From JACVRW01 sp036407035 (lineage in GTDB: Bacteria; Actinomycetota; Thermoleophilia; Solirubrobacterales; Thermoleophilaceae), in NCBI GenBank assembly GCA_036407035.1, contig DASXAA010000094.1, positions 4,361-68,360 on the forward strand: a stretch of 64,000 bases of DNA, written 5' to 3'. Under the pieces are notes generated by a model. The model had not been told where the DNA came from. It was given only the letters and a program-made list of their open reading frames with translations, and searched no databases. Below are positions 1-9,300 of this stretch, piece by piece (position 1 is the stretch's first letter; every line of letters starts with the position of its first letter). Made by a program: the position numbers and the translations under genes.

Positions 1-93
1 CACGCCGTCGTAGCCCGAATCCGCGATCAGGGCGACAGCGTCCTTCAGGCGGTGGTTCTGCGTGCTGTTCGTGTTGTACGCGAGGCGGATCAC
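1..93 (-). CDS. TIM-barrel sugar isomerase/epimerase-like protein, N-terminus only
   Basis: Only the first 31 codons lie in the window; the gene continues beyond base 1. Read from a GTG at 93, the peptide begins VIRLAYNTNSTQNHRLKDAV, which closely resembles the start of the isomerase at 1171-2010 (MRLGYNSNGW...). It is therefore probably a paralogous AP-endonuclease-2/xylose isomerase-like TIM barrel. The GTG overlaps the TGA of the dehydrogenase in a GTGA, so it is the fourth gene of the operon and probably translationally coupled. Substrate unknown. Confidence 0.65.
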   Translation of the reverse strand, partial: MIRLAYNTNSTQNHRLKDAVALIADSGYDGV

Positions 94-1178
94 GGAGAGA
101 CGTCGAGCTGCACCTTGAGTGCGGCGTCGCGATCGGCGGCGGCGGCGAACCCGCGATCGGCCTCCCAGAGGCCGAACCGGTGCGTCACCAGCTCACCGAA
201 GTCCAGCGCGTGATCCCGGATCAGCGCGAGCGCCGCCTCGAAGTCGCCGCTGCCGCCGATGCTGCCGACGAGGCGCGCGGCCCTGAGCGTGAGGAGCCGG
301 GGCGAGAAGGTCAGCCGCTCGACGAAACCGAGCGAAAGGATCGTCCCTCCCGGCGCGACCAGCTCGAGCGCCTGCGCGAGCGCGGCGGCGGAGCCGGTCG
401 TCTCGCAGACGAGCTCGTAGCCGCCCGACGCGTACAGGTCGGCGTAGTCGCCGTCGGCGGCGCCCTCGTCCGACGGCGCGCGGGGATGGCCGCCGAGAGC
501 GCGCGCCCGCTCCAGGCGCGCCTCGACGGTGTCGGCGACGTCCACGTCCGGGCAGCCCCAGCCGTGTCGCAGCGCCAGGAGGCAGCCGAGGCCGAGCGTG
601 CCGGCGCCCATGACCAGGACGCTCGCGGTCTCGAGGCGGGCGTCCTGCGGGCGGCCGACGGCGCGGCCGATGCCGTGGAGGCAGACGGCCAGCGGCTCGG
701 CGAGCGCGACGAGGGCGGGGGTGAGCGACGGGTCGGCCCGGTGGAGGTGCCGCTCGGCAACGCAGACGTGAGCACGGGCCGCGCCCTCCGTCGTGATCCC
801 GAACTTGCGGATGTTCCGGCAGAGGTTCGGGTCGCGGCGGCAACCGTCGCAGTCGCCGCACCAGAGCGAGCACTCACCCGTGACGAGGTCGCCCACACGG
901 ATCCGCGCCGTTCCGGCACCGACCTCTTCGACCACTCCGGCCCACTCGTGTCCGAAGCAGACCGGATAGACGCTCGGCGCCCCGTAGCGGCCGCTGTACA
1001 TCGCCAGGTCCGTGGCGCAGAGCCCGACCACGCCGACGCGGACCAGTGCCTCGCCCGGCGCGGGGCCCGGCACCGGTACCGTCCCCGTCACGAGGCGGCC
1101 GGGCGCGGTCATGAACATCGCCGGAGCGTCGACCGCGATGTCCGCGCCCGACCGGACGGCGACGGTCGCCTCAGGCAT
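90..1178 (-). CDS. Zinc-dependent medium-chain dehydrogenase
   Basis: A 362-residue MDR-superfamily alcohol/polyol dehydrogenase. Catalytic zinc ligands are visible as C54 (GLCATD) and H77-E78 (FGHEWAG). Structural zinc cysteines lie at about 107, 110, 113 and 120 (CGDCDGCRRDPNLC). The nucleotide-binding GAGTLGLG loop is near residue 191. Length is normal for the threonine/sorbitol dehydrogenase branch. It overlaps the upstream isomerase by 8 nt and the downstream one by 4 nt, so it belongs to the inositol-phosphate synthase operon. A role oxidising a cyclitol or sugar intermediate is plausible; the substrate cannot be read from sequence. Confidence 0.9.
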   Translation of the reverse strand: MPEATVAVRSGADIAVDAPAMFMTAPGRLVTGTVPVPGPAPGEALVRVGVVGLCATDLAMYSGRYGAPSVYPVCFGHEWAGVVEEVGAGTARIRVGDLVTGECSLWCGDCDGCRRDPNLCRNIRKFGITTEGAARAHVCVAERHLHRADPSLTPALVALAEPLAVCLHGIGRAVGRPQDARLETASVLVMGAGTLGLGCLLALRHGWGCPDVDVADTVEARLERARALGGHPRAPSDEGAADGDYADLYASGGYELVCETTGSAAALAQALELVAPGGTILSLGFVERLTFSPRLLTLRAARLVGSIGGSGDFEAALALIRDHALDFGELVTHRFGLWEADRGFAAAADRDAALKVQLDVSP

Positions 1179-2010
1179 GGACGGTCACCGCTCCGAGCGG
1201 CGCCAGGACGTTCGCCGCGGCGCTGGCGGCGGCCCGCGGATCGTCGGCGTGGTCCCACAGCTCGACGCTGGCGAAGCCGGAGTAACCCACCTCCTCGAGC
1301 GCCGCCCAGATCGCTGCGAAATCGATGCTCCCCTCGCCCGGCACGAGGTGGCGGTGGACCCGGTCGGCGATGTCCTCGACGTGGACGTGGCCGATCCGGT
1401 CGCCGAGCTCGCGGATGATCGCGGGTGCGTCCTCGTAGACGCACTGGGCGTGTCCGACATCGAGGTTCAGCCCAAGGGCCGGGTCGTCGTCGAGGTCGGC
1501 GGCCAGCCGCAGGAAGTCCGTGACGCTCTCGACGAGCATCCCGGGCTCGGGCTCGAACATGAGCCGCACGCCGCGCGCCCGGGCGCGTTCGAGGCACCGG
1601 CGCATGCCGTCGACCAGGTTGTCCCAGGCGCGGCGCGCGGGTAGGTCGGGCGGCGCGAATCCCGAGTGCAGGGTGACCAGATCGGTCCCGAGCGGGCCGG
1701 CGGCGTCGATCGCGGCGCAGAGGAAGTCGATCCGGCGCCGGCGGTCGGACGCCCTTGCCGCCATCAGGGTCGGCTCGTAGCCGGCCCCCAGTAGGTCGAC
1801 GACCCCGGCGTGCAGGTTCGACACCTGTAGGCCGCCGCCGACGATCGCGGCCCGGGCCGCGGCCAGGTCCTCCGGCGTCCCGCACATGATGTCGACGTGC
1901 ACGGGGTGGCACCAAAGCTCGAGGCCCTCATAGCCGAGCTCCGCCAGGTCACGGGAGGCCCGGTTGAGGGGGTACGCCCGCCAGCCGTTCGAGTTGTAGC
2001 CCAGGCGCAT
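1171..2010 (-). CDS. Sugar phosphate isomerase/epimerase family TIM-barrel protein
   Basis: A 279-residue AP-endonuclease-2-like TIM barrel. Metal-ligand-type motifs are visible in order: LHAG near residue 67, TLHSGF near 113, an FEPEPG strand near 151, the LDVGHAQC motif near 184, HVHVED near 208 and ELWDH near the C-terminus. The family includes inosose isomerases and dehydratases and sugar epimerases that use a divalent metal. It sits 7 nt after the inositol-3-phosphate synthase stop and overlaps the dehydrogenase by 8 nt, so it is probably the second step of the same pathway. The exact reaction is not determined. Confidence 0.87.
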   Translation of the reverse strand: MRLGYNSNGWRAYPLNRASRDLAELGYEGLELWCHPVHVDIMCGTPEDLAAARAAIVGGGLQVSNLHAGVVDLLGAGYEPTLMAARASDRRRRIDFLCAAIDAAGPLGTDLVTLHSGFAPPDLPARRAWDNLVDGMRRCLERARARGVRLMFEPEPGMLVESVTDFLRLAADLDDDPALGLNLDVGHAQCVYEDAPAIIRELGDRIGHVHVEDIADRVHRHLVPGEGSIDFAAIWAALEEVGYSGFASVELWDHADDPRAAASAAANVLAPLGAVTVHA

Positions 2011-2017
2011 CGTCCAC

Positions 2018-3223
2018 TCAGCCCGCCTCGGCGCCGGCCGCCACGGGAACGGCCGCCTCCAGGCTCTGCTCGAGATAGGCGACGAGCGTCTCGTACTGGC
2101 GGAAGAAGTTGTGCTCCGCGCTCTGGTACGGCGCCTTGAAGAAGCATCCGAGCTGCTGCTGGACTCCGCTGCACCCCTGGCGCCGGGCGAGGTCGAGCAG
2201 GCGGACGATGTCGACGATCAGCGGCGCCGCGAGGATCGAGTCCTTGCCCTGCCAGTCGATGCGCATCGACATGCGCTCGCCGAGCCAGCCCCGGAAGAGG
2301 ATGTTGTCCCAGGCCTCCTTGGCGTCCCCCTGGGGCGGGAAGTAGTCGATCCGGACCAGGTGGGAGAAGTCGCTTCGGCCCAGGATCCCCTCAAGCACAC
2401 CCGACTTGGTCTCGATCTTCGAGCGCACGTGCTCGGGATCGCTCAGCACTTTGCCGTCGTTGTTGCCGAGGATGTTGGTGCTGTACCAGCCCTCCACCCT
2501 CAGCTCGCGCATCGCGAGCATCGGCGCGATCACGGTCTTGACGAGCGTCTGCCCGGTCTTGCCGTCCTTGCCGGCCACCGGCAGCGACATGTTGTCCGCG
2601 AGCTCCAGCAGGGCGGGCACCTCGACCGACACGTTGGGGGTGAAGTTGAGGACCGCGCAGCCGCTGCACAGCGCGGCGTAGGCGTACACCGCGTCGACCG
2701 GAATCGCGGGGTCGGCGGCGTCGAGTCCGAGCTCGAAGGAGTCGAGGTGCTGAAACACCGGCAGCGAGAGGTCCACCGGCGGAGCCGTCGACGAGAGGCA
2801 CACGACCACGACGTCGTGCACGCCGGCCTTGAGCCGAAAGCGGTCGATGTCGTCGATCAGTCGCTCGGCGGACGCCCGTCCGGAGTCGGCGACGCCCGGC
2901 AGGGGCAGGACCGCCGCGAGGTCGTCCCCGATCGCCTCGATCAAGGGCGATGGCACCACACCGTGCCGGCGGGTCGCCCCTTCCAGGTCCTCGCGGGAGA
3001 TGTCCCAGCCTCCGAAGCTCAGGCCGTCCAGGGTGAGCAGGTGAAGCGGCTCCCAGCGCCGGTCCTCCGTGAGCATGCCGAGCGGCTCCGCCGCGCCGCC
3101 GCGCGCCGCGAGCACGCCGGCGACCACCGTCGAGGCGACGGCGCCGCCGGCGCCGACGAACATCACGCCCAGGCGGCGCCCGTTCGCGGAGCCGTTCTGG
3201 ATTGCCGAAGCGGGATCAGACAT
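2018..3223 (-). CDS. Inositol-3-phosphate synthase family protein
   Basis: A 401-residue member of the NAD-dependent myo-inositol-1-phosphate synthase family, which cyclises glucose 6-phosphate. The N-terminal nucleotide loop is FVGAGGAVAST (about 22-32). The catalytic-domain signatures GKDGKTG (218-224) and LGNNDG (252-257) are intact. I start it at the ATG at 3223; a longer reading upstream is Arg/Gly-rich antisense-like sequence. It is the first gene of the minus-strand operon with two TIM-barrel isomerases and a dehydrogenase, so it probably supplies a cyclitol phosphate to a dedicated pathway. It could make either housekeeping inositol or a specialised cyclitol. Confidence 0.88.
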   Translation of the reverse strand: MSDPASAIQNGSANGRRLGVMFVGAGGAVASTVVAGVLAARGGAAEPLGMLTEDRRWEPLHLLTLDGLSFGGWDISREDLEGATRRHGVVPSPLIEAIGDDLAAVLPLPGVADSGRASAERLIDDIDRFRLKAGVHDVVVVCLSSTAPPVDLSLPVFQHLDSFELGLDAADPAIPVDAVYAYAALCSGCAVLNFTPNVSVEVPALLELADNMSLPVAGKDGKTGQTLVKTVIAPMLAMRELRVEGWYSTNILGNNDGKVLSDPEHVRSKIETKSGVLEGILGRSDFSHLVRIDYFPPQGDAKEAWDNILFRGWLGERMSMRIDWQGKDSILAAPLIVDIVRLLDLARRQGCSGVQQQLGCFFKAPYQSAEHNFFRQYETLVAYLEQSLEAAVPVAAGAEAG

Positions 3224-3306
3224 CGCACCAGGCCCTTTCGCCGACGTCACCGTTGCGGTATCGCTACTACGCGCCTCGGGGCCCCACAAGCCATCCCGTG
3301 CAGCGC

Positions 3307-6300
3307 TCACAACGGCGCTCGGGGCGACTGGGCACGGTGTCCGGTCGGCCGGCGCGCGCCGCAGCCGAGCGTCTGCGCGATCGGGTCGGCCAGGAGGTCG
3401 GCGACCTTCGCGGCCGGGACCGTCACCTCGCGCCAGCCGTGGCCGGCGGCGGAGGGACCGACGCACGTGACCGGCGGAAGCGCCCCCGGGCGCGGCGCGC
3501 GGGGCGCGGGCCCGGCCGGCGGCGGGCCGGACGGCTCGCGGGCGCGCACGGGCCTGCCGGGCCCGTCGTCCGGCGTCGCGGGCGCCGCCGCCGACCCGGG
3601 TCGGCCGGCCTGCCCGATCGGAGCCGGCGGCGCCACCGCGGCCGGCGGGGCCGCCCCGACGACGACGCGGCGCGAGCATCTCGGCCGCTCCTCGTTGCCG
3701 GCCACGTCCACCGCGTAGAAGCAGACGGTGTGCGCGCCCTTCCGCAGCCGGTACGCCCCGCCCGGGTCCCACGTCCGCCAGGCGCCGAAGTCGACCTGGA
3801 AGCGCAGCGCCGACGGCGCCGTCCGGGGTTCGAACCCGGAGCCGCCCGCGTTGTCGACGACGCGGAAGGCGAGGAACCCGCCGGGGCCGAGCTGAACCCG
3901 CGAGCGCGGCGCGACCGAGTCGACCTTGATCGAGCACCGGTGGTCGGCCGGCTCGCCGTCCTCGCAGTCGGTCTGCAGCGGGCTGACGTTGCCGGTCAGG
4001 TCGCGTGCGAGCGCCGCGAGCTGGTGCACGCCGTCGGCCGGCGCGGCTGCCGCCGAGCAGGTCGCCAGCGCGGCGCCGCCGGCAGCCGGCGACCCGGTCG
4101 CTGCGCCGCCGCACGGGCGCGCCCGGCCGTCGCGCACGAGCGTCAGACCGCCCCTCGGGAAGCCGGACGACTGCCCAGCGTCCGAGCTCGAGACCGTGAT
4201 CCGCGGCGGCAGCCGGTGCCAGCCGTTCACCGCCGCGTCGGGGTAGGCGAGCGCGATCCTCGGCGTCCGCGGTGCGAGCGTGTCGACGAACCAGCGGCCC
4301 ACGACGACCGGCTGCGAGACGTTGCCGACCGCGTCCCCGACCTGCGCCTCGACCACCTTGAGCCCGTCGCCCGCGCCCAGCTCGATCGCCCGGACGCCCG
4401 TGCCGCCGCAGGCCGCCCAGGCGCCGCCGTTCACGCGGCAGCGGTCCGTCGCGACCCCGGACATGTTCGCGTCGTCCTCGACGATCTCGAGGCGGCCGAC
4501 CCGTTCCAAGAGGCAGTGCGAGCCCGAGGGGCATGCGGCCCGGGCGCTCCCGTTCCGCTCGAAGGGAGGCAGGTTGCGGATCGCCGGCGCCTCGAGGTCC
4601 ACGCCCAGGGTGGCGGACGCGCTGTCGGGCAGCCTCGGCTGCTCCTCGCCTCCAGGCGCGGCGGCGAGCGCGAACCAGCCATGATAGCCGTGCGGCACGG
4701 TCTGCACGATCGTCCGCGAGTACTGGTCGATGCCGTCGGTTGGGCCGTCGAAGTGCTCGGTCGAGCAGCTCGTCCCCGCCGCGCCGGTAAGCGCGCCGAC
4801 GCTCGCCGCGCCGGCCGGCGGATCGAGCGCCGGGTCCGCGAGGCCCCCCGGGGCGACCGTCGCGCCCCGCCGGCACACGGTCACGTCGAGCGGGCCGCCC
4901 CCGGCGTTGATCGCGTGCACGTCCAGCTTCACGGTGCCGGTGGCCTGGAACGGCCCCGGGTTGTCGGGGTGGAGCTCCACCTCGGCCGCGCGCTCGAGCG
5001 CGTCGCCCAGGTCGGGCCGCCCCTGCGCGCCGCCCACCCCGGGAGCCGCGCTCAGCTTCGGCCGCTCCGGGGCGATGCTGTCGATCGTGATGCGGCCGCC
5101 GGCCCCGCCATCGTCGCCGCCGTCCGCAGACACCGTCCCGGACCCGTCGACGTGCAGCCCGACGAGGTGCACGTTCCCGCCGTCGCCGCCGCCGGCGCCG
5201 CTCCCGGACGCGTCCGCACCGGAGGCGCTGATGGCGCCGTCGACGACGACGTCGCCGGTGGCCGTGACGTCGATGGAGCCGCCGTCGCCGCCGCCTCTCC
5301 CGGCGCCGTCGATCGTGCCGCCCGGCTCGACGATCACGTCCGTCGCGCCGATCCCGAGCGATCCGTCGCAGCGGTTGCCGGCGGGGTCGGACTCGCCCTG
5401 CGCGCCGGCGCGCAGGGTGCCGGACACCACCAGCGTGCGGGCGGCGAGGGCGCCGCAGGCCACCCGCGTCTCGCCGGCCGGCACGACCACGTCCTCCGCG
5501 CGCGGGGGCGCCGGCGCGTCGTCCGTCGGCTGCGGAGCGGGCTCCGGCGCCGGGGCGGGCGCCATGCCGTCGATCGGGTGCCCGGGCACGCTGTAGCGCG
5601 GCGCCGGATGATTCGCGTCGACCAGCTGCGAGCCGGCGTCGAAGGAGTCGTGCAGCTTGCAGGAGAGGGGCGTCAGGGCCTTCGTGATCGCCGCCATGAC
5701 GTCGCCGGCCAGCTTCGGCAGGCTGATGCCCTTCGGGAACCCGTAGGCGGCCGCGGCGCGCTTGAAGTCCGCAGTGGTGAAGCCGTCGTGGAGGGTGGGC
5801 GAGAGCCCCGGGCAGCGCTGGAAGTCGAGCGGCTGGTCGTAGCTGCCCGTGCGCACGTCGAGCAGCTTCTTCTTGATCAGCCCGAAGAGCGCCTTGAAGT
5901 AGACCTGGGCCGCCAGCTGCGCGCGCGCGTCGGTGTCGACGATCGCGCGTCCCGAGTCGCCGGCCTCGACGCCGACCGACAGCAGCACGTCGCCCAGGCG
6001 CGCGCGCTCGGTGGAGTCGCCGGTCAGCCCGACGATCGCGTCGAGCAGGTGGTTCACCTCGGCGCGCGCGCCGATCAGGCCGAAGAACGACAGCTCGCCG
6101 AACGCGCCCGCGCCGAGGTCGCGGAAGCGCGCGATCGCCTGAGAGGTGAACGGCGCCGGCAGCCCCTTGCCGAAGACGCCTCCCGGCGACGCCTCCCCGC
6201 TCGTGACGACCTGCCGGAAGGCGCGCAGCTCGGCGTCGTTCTTGAGGCCGAACGGGCCGGCCACGGCCTCGACGGTGTGCGCCGCGTCTGAGGTCGTCGT

Positions 6301-9300
6301 CTCTCCGTCGCCGCCGGGGTCGGCGTTCAGCTTGATGTCCACGTAGTCGGGCACCGGCGCCGACAGCGTGGGGCCGAACGAGAACAGGTTCAGGCTCTCG
6401 AGCGCACGCAGCGCGCCGATGAGCTCGGGCACGACCTTCAGCAGGTTGCCGCCGATCGTCGTCCCCGCGAAGTTCGGGCGCAGCTCCGAGCGCAGCCTGA
6501 AGCTCGGCCGGGCGTACTCGTCGGCCCCGTTCGTGCCCGGCAGGTTCAGCGCGCTGACCTGGGCGCCCGGGACCGTCGACCCGGAGCGGGTGCGGTAGGT
6601 CTTGTCGTTCAGCCGCAGGGTGAGCGACAGCGGGCGGTTGACGCGCCCGTCGACCTGTGCGAAGCGCTGCTGGGGCTTGGCGCCGAAGAGACCGGGCAGG
6701 ATCTCGCGCTGGGCGTTGTAGTCGTTGCGCAGGTTGACCCTGACGTCGAAGTGACCAGGGAGCCGGGCGCCGTAGACGGACGGGTCCACGCTCCCTTCGC
6801 CGAGCAGGTGCTGGTTCTCCGGCGTCACGCTCGAGGCGCCCCTCACCTCACGGCCGAACCCGTTGCGGCCGTCCGGCTCCGGGGCGCCGGTGAGCACGAC
6901 CTGGGAGCCCTGACCGAACGGCTGGTCGAGCACGGCCACGCGCCCGAGGAAGTCGCGGTCGGAGCCGTCGTGCTTCGACTCGGCGCCGGTCAGCTTCAGG
7001 AACAGGTCGGTCGACTCGAGACCGCGGTTGCGATCGGGGCCGACGCCGGAGGCGTTGCAGTCCCCGGGGTCCGGCTGCAGGTGCGTGCAGGTCCAGATCG
7101 TCGGCGGGTAGACGTCGAGGAAGCGCGGCAGCTCGAAGTTCAGGCCCGCGCGGAGGGCGAACGCGCCGCGGCCGGCGTCCGACCCCAGCTTGACGCGCGC
7201 GCCGCGCGCCTCCGCGGGCCACTCGCCCGGGGGCTGCTCGAAGTCGAGCTGGCGCGAGGAGTCGTCCAGCGGCGTGACGTCGCCGAGCCGCCTGATGAGG
7301 TCGAGGTCGCCGACCGCTATCCGTCCCTCGAAGCGCGTGTCCTCCGGTCCCTGGCCGTCGGCGCGGTCGGTCTCGAGCGACAGCAGCGGCGGCCGGCAGG
7401 GCATAGCGATCCCCTCGCCGCACAGCGGGTCGAGCTCGCTCCCGTCCGGCGGCACCGCCACCGTGGCCCTCAGGTTCTCCTCGCCGCCCGGGAGCTTGTC
7501 GAAGTGCCCCTGCTCGAGCGCCAGCGCCTGGCCGTCCTCGTCGAGCGAGCGGGCGGCGATCCCGAGCACCCGATTCTGCGCGGCGCTCGCGCGCAGGCAC
7601 AGGTAGGTGGGCCTCCGGTCGGCCGGGAAGTCCCCGGGCGGGCGCACGCGCGCGTCGGTGTAGCACGGTCCGGGCTGCACGGCCAGGCGCTTGACGGCCG
7701 GCAGCGAGGCCTTGGCGTAGAAGCGGCCCTGGGCGTCGGAGAACGCCTTGACGACGTTCACGCCCCCCGGGTCGTCGCCGCCGCCGGGGTCCCTGTTGCG
7801 CGCGTCGTCCTCCGGATCGCGGTAGCGGCCGTCGGCGGCCGCCCACGGGAAGCCCGCCTCGCCGGCGGGCGGGCCCAGCTGCGTCTCGGGGTCGTTGACG
7901 AAGTTCTGGAGCTCGACCCCGACCCGGCCCGCCACCGGGGCGAGGTCGCCGTTCCCGTCACGCCCCTCGACGAGGACGTCGGGCCCGTCCGCCTCCTGGT
8001 CGGCGGCGGCGAGCACGTCGACACGCTGGCCGAGGTTGTCGATCCTCGCGGCCCCGGTGACGACCGACGTGCGGTCGGAGTCGCCGACGAGCACTCGCCT
8101 CAGGTCGATGTCGGGCTTGGCCCCGGAGGCGGGAAGCGTCAGCTGGCTCTGCAACGCGAACTTGCCCGGGTGCTGGCGCTCGCACCAGACGTCGGAGACC
8201 GGGCGCACGAGCGCGGGGTCCACCGGGCCGCGGAGGCAGAGGCCGATGCCGTGCGGTGCCTCGCGGACAACCGCGTCGGCGACGGTGGCCTCGCCGCCGT
8301 CGTCGGTGTCGACGTAGACGCGCACCGGCTGGGTCGCGGAGCCGTCGCCGAAGCCTGCCCGCAGCCGAGTCGTCGGGATCACGGCGCCCGTCTTCGGGTC
8401 GAGGCGCGAGTAGAGGAGCTCGCGCAGGTCGGGCACCCGGCCCTGCGCCCTGAACTGGCCGTCGCGGCTCGTGAACGTGGCGCTGTGATCCACGCCCGGC
8501 GGGCCGGGCGCGGGCGCCGGGAGGGCGTCGCCGGACAGGGCGTTCGTGACGTCGAACTCAGCCTCCTCGACGCCGTCGAAGAACGGGGCCTGACCGTTGC
8601 AGCGGTCCGTCCCGCTCTCGTCGCGGCATGCGTTCAGCTCGACCTCGGCGAGGTCGCGTCCCCCCTCCCCGTCCACGTCCGCCGTCAGCAGCCCGCCGGT
8701 CACGCGCGGCGTTATCCCCGTCACTCTGCCGCGCAGGACGAGCGGGGTGGCGCCGGGGTCGGGCGAGACGGACGAGAGCGTGAACGGCTCGCCCGCGTCG
8801 TCCTTGTTGAGCGACGGGCGCGGCGCGCCGCCGGCGGGCGGGGAGGCGCTCAGCTCGAACCGTCCCCTGTCCGCGCCGGGATCGTAGGTGGCGGTCAGCT
8901 GGTCGGGGAGGTCCGTCACCACAGCGTCCTCGAGGCAGAGCGCCTCCTGGTCGGGGCGCGGATCGCCGCAGACCGAGTCCGAGCGGCGCGCCTCCGCCGA
9001 GAAGTCGATCCGGCTCACCGGCGAGGAGGCGTCGTAGCGGGCCTCGAGCTTGCGCCCCGCCTTGCCCCCCTCCGGCGCCTCGGGCAGGATCGCGTCGGCA
9101 CGCAGCTCGGTCGGGACGTCCTTGACCGCCGCGTCGAAGACGCTCGTGTGTCGCCGCGCCCGGCCGTCCGCGCCCCGATCGCCGGGGTCGGGCGCGTCGA
9201 ACCGTGCGCGCCCCGTGACGCTCGTCGGCTCGCTCGCGCGGTAGACGACCGCCAGCGGCGTGACGGCGAGCGCCCCGGACCTGCGGCCCAGGACGTCGTC

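Noticed and set aside
3827..3837. GGTTCGAACCC, like a tRNA T-loop
   Set aside because: It lies inside the coding frame of the giant secreted protein and no acceptor, D or anticodon stems can be drawn around it. A similar string near 20112 fails the same way. No tRNA gene was found in the window.
3224..4876. N-terminal extension of the inositol-3-phosphate synthase frame
   Set aside because: The 550-residue extension is antisense-like Arg/Gly-rich sequence over the giant protein's gene; the enzyme starts naturally at 3223.
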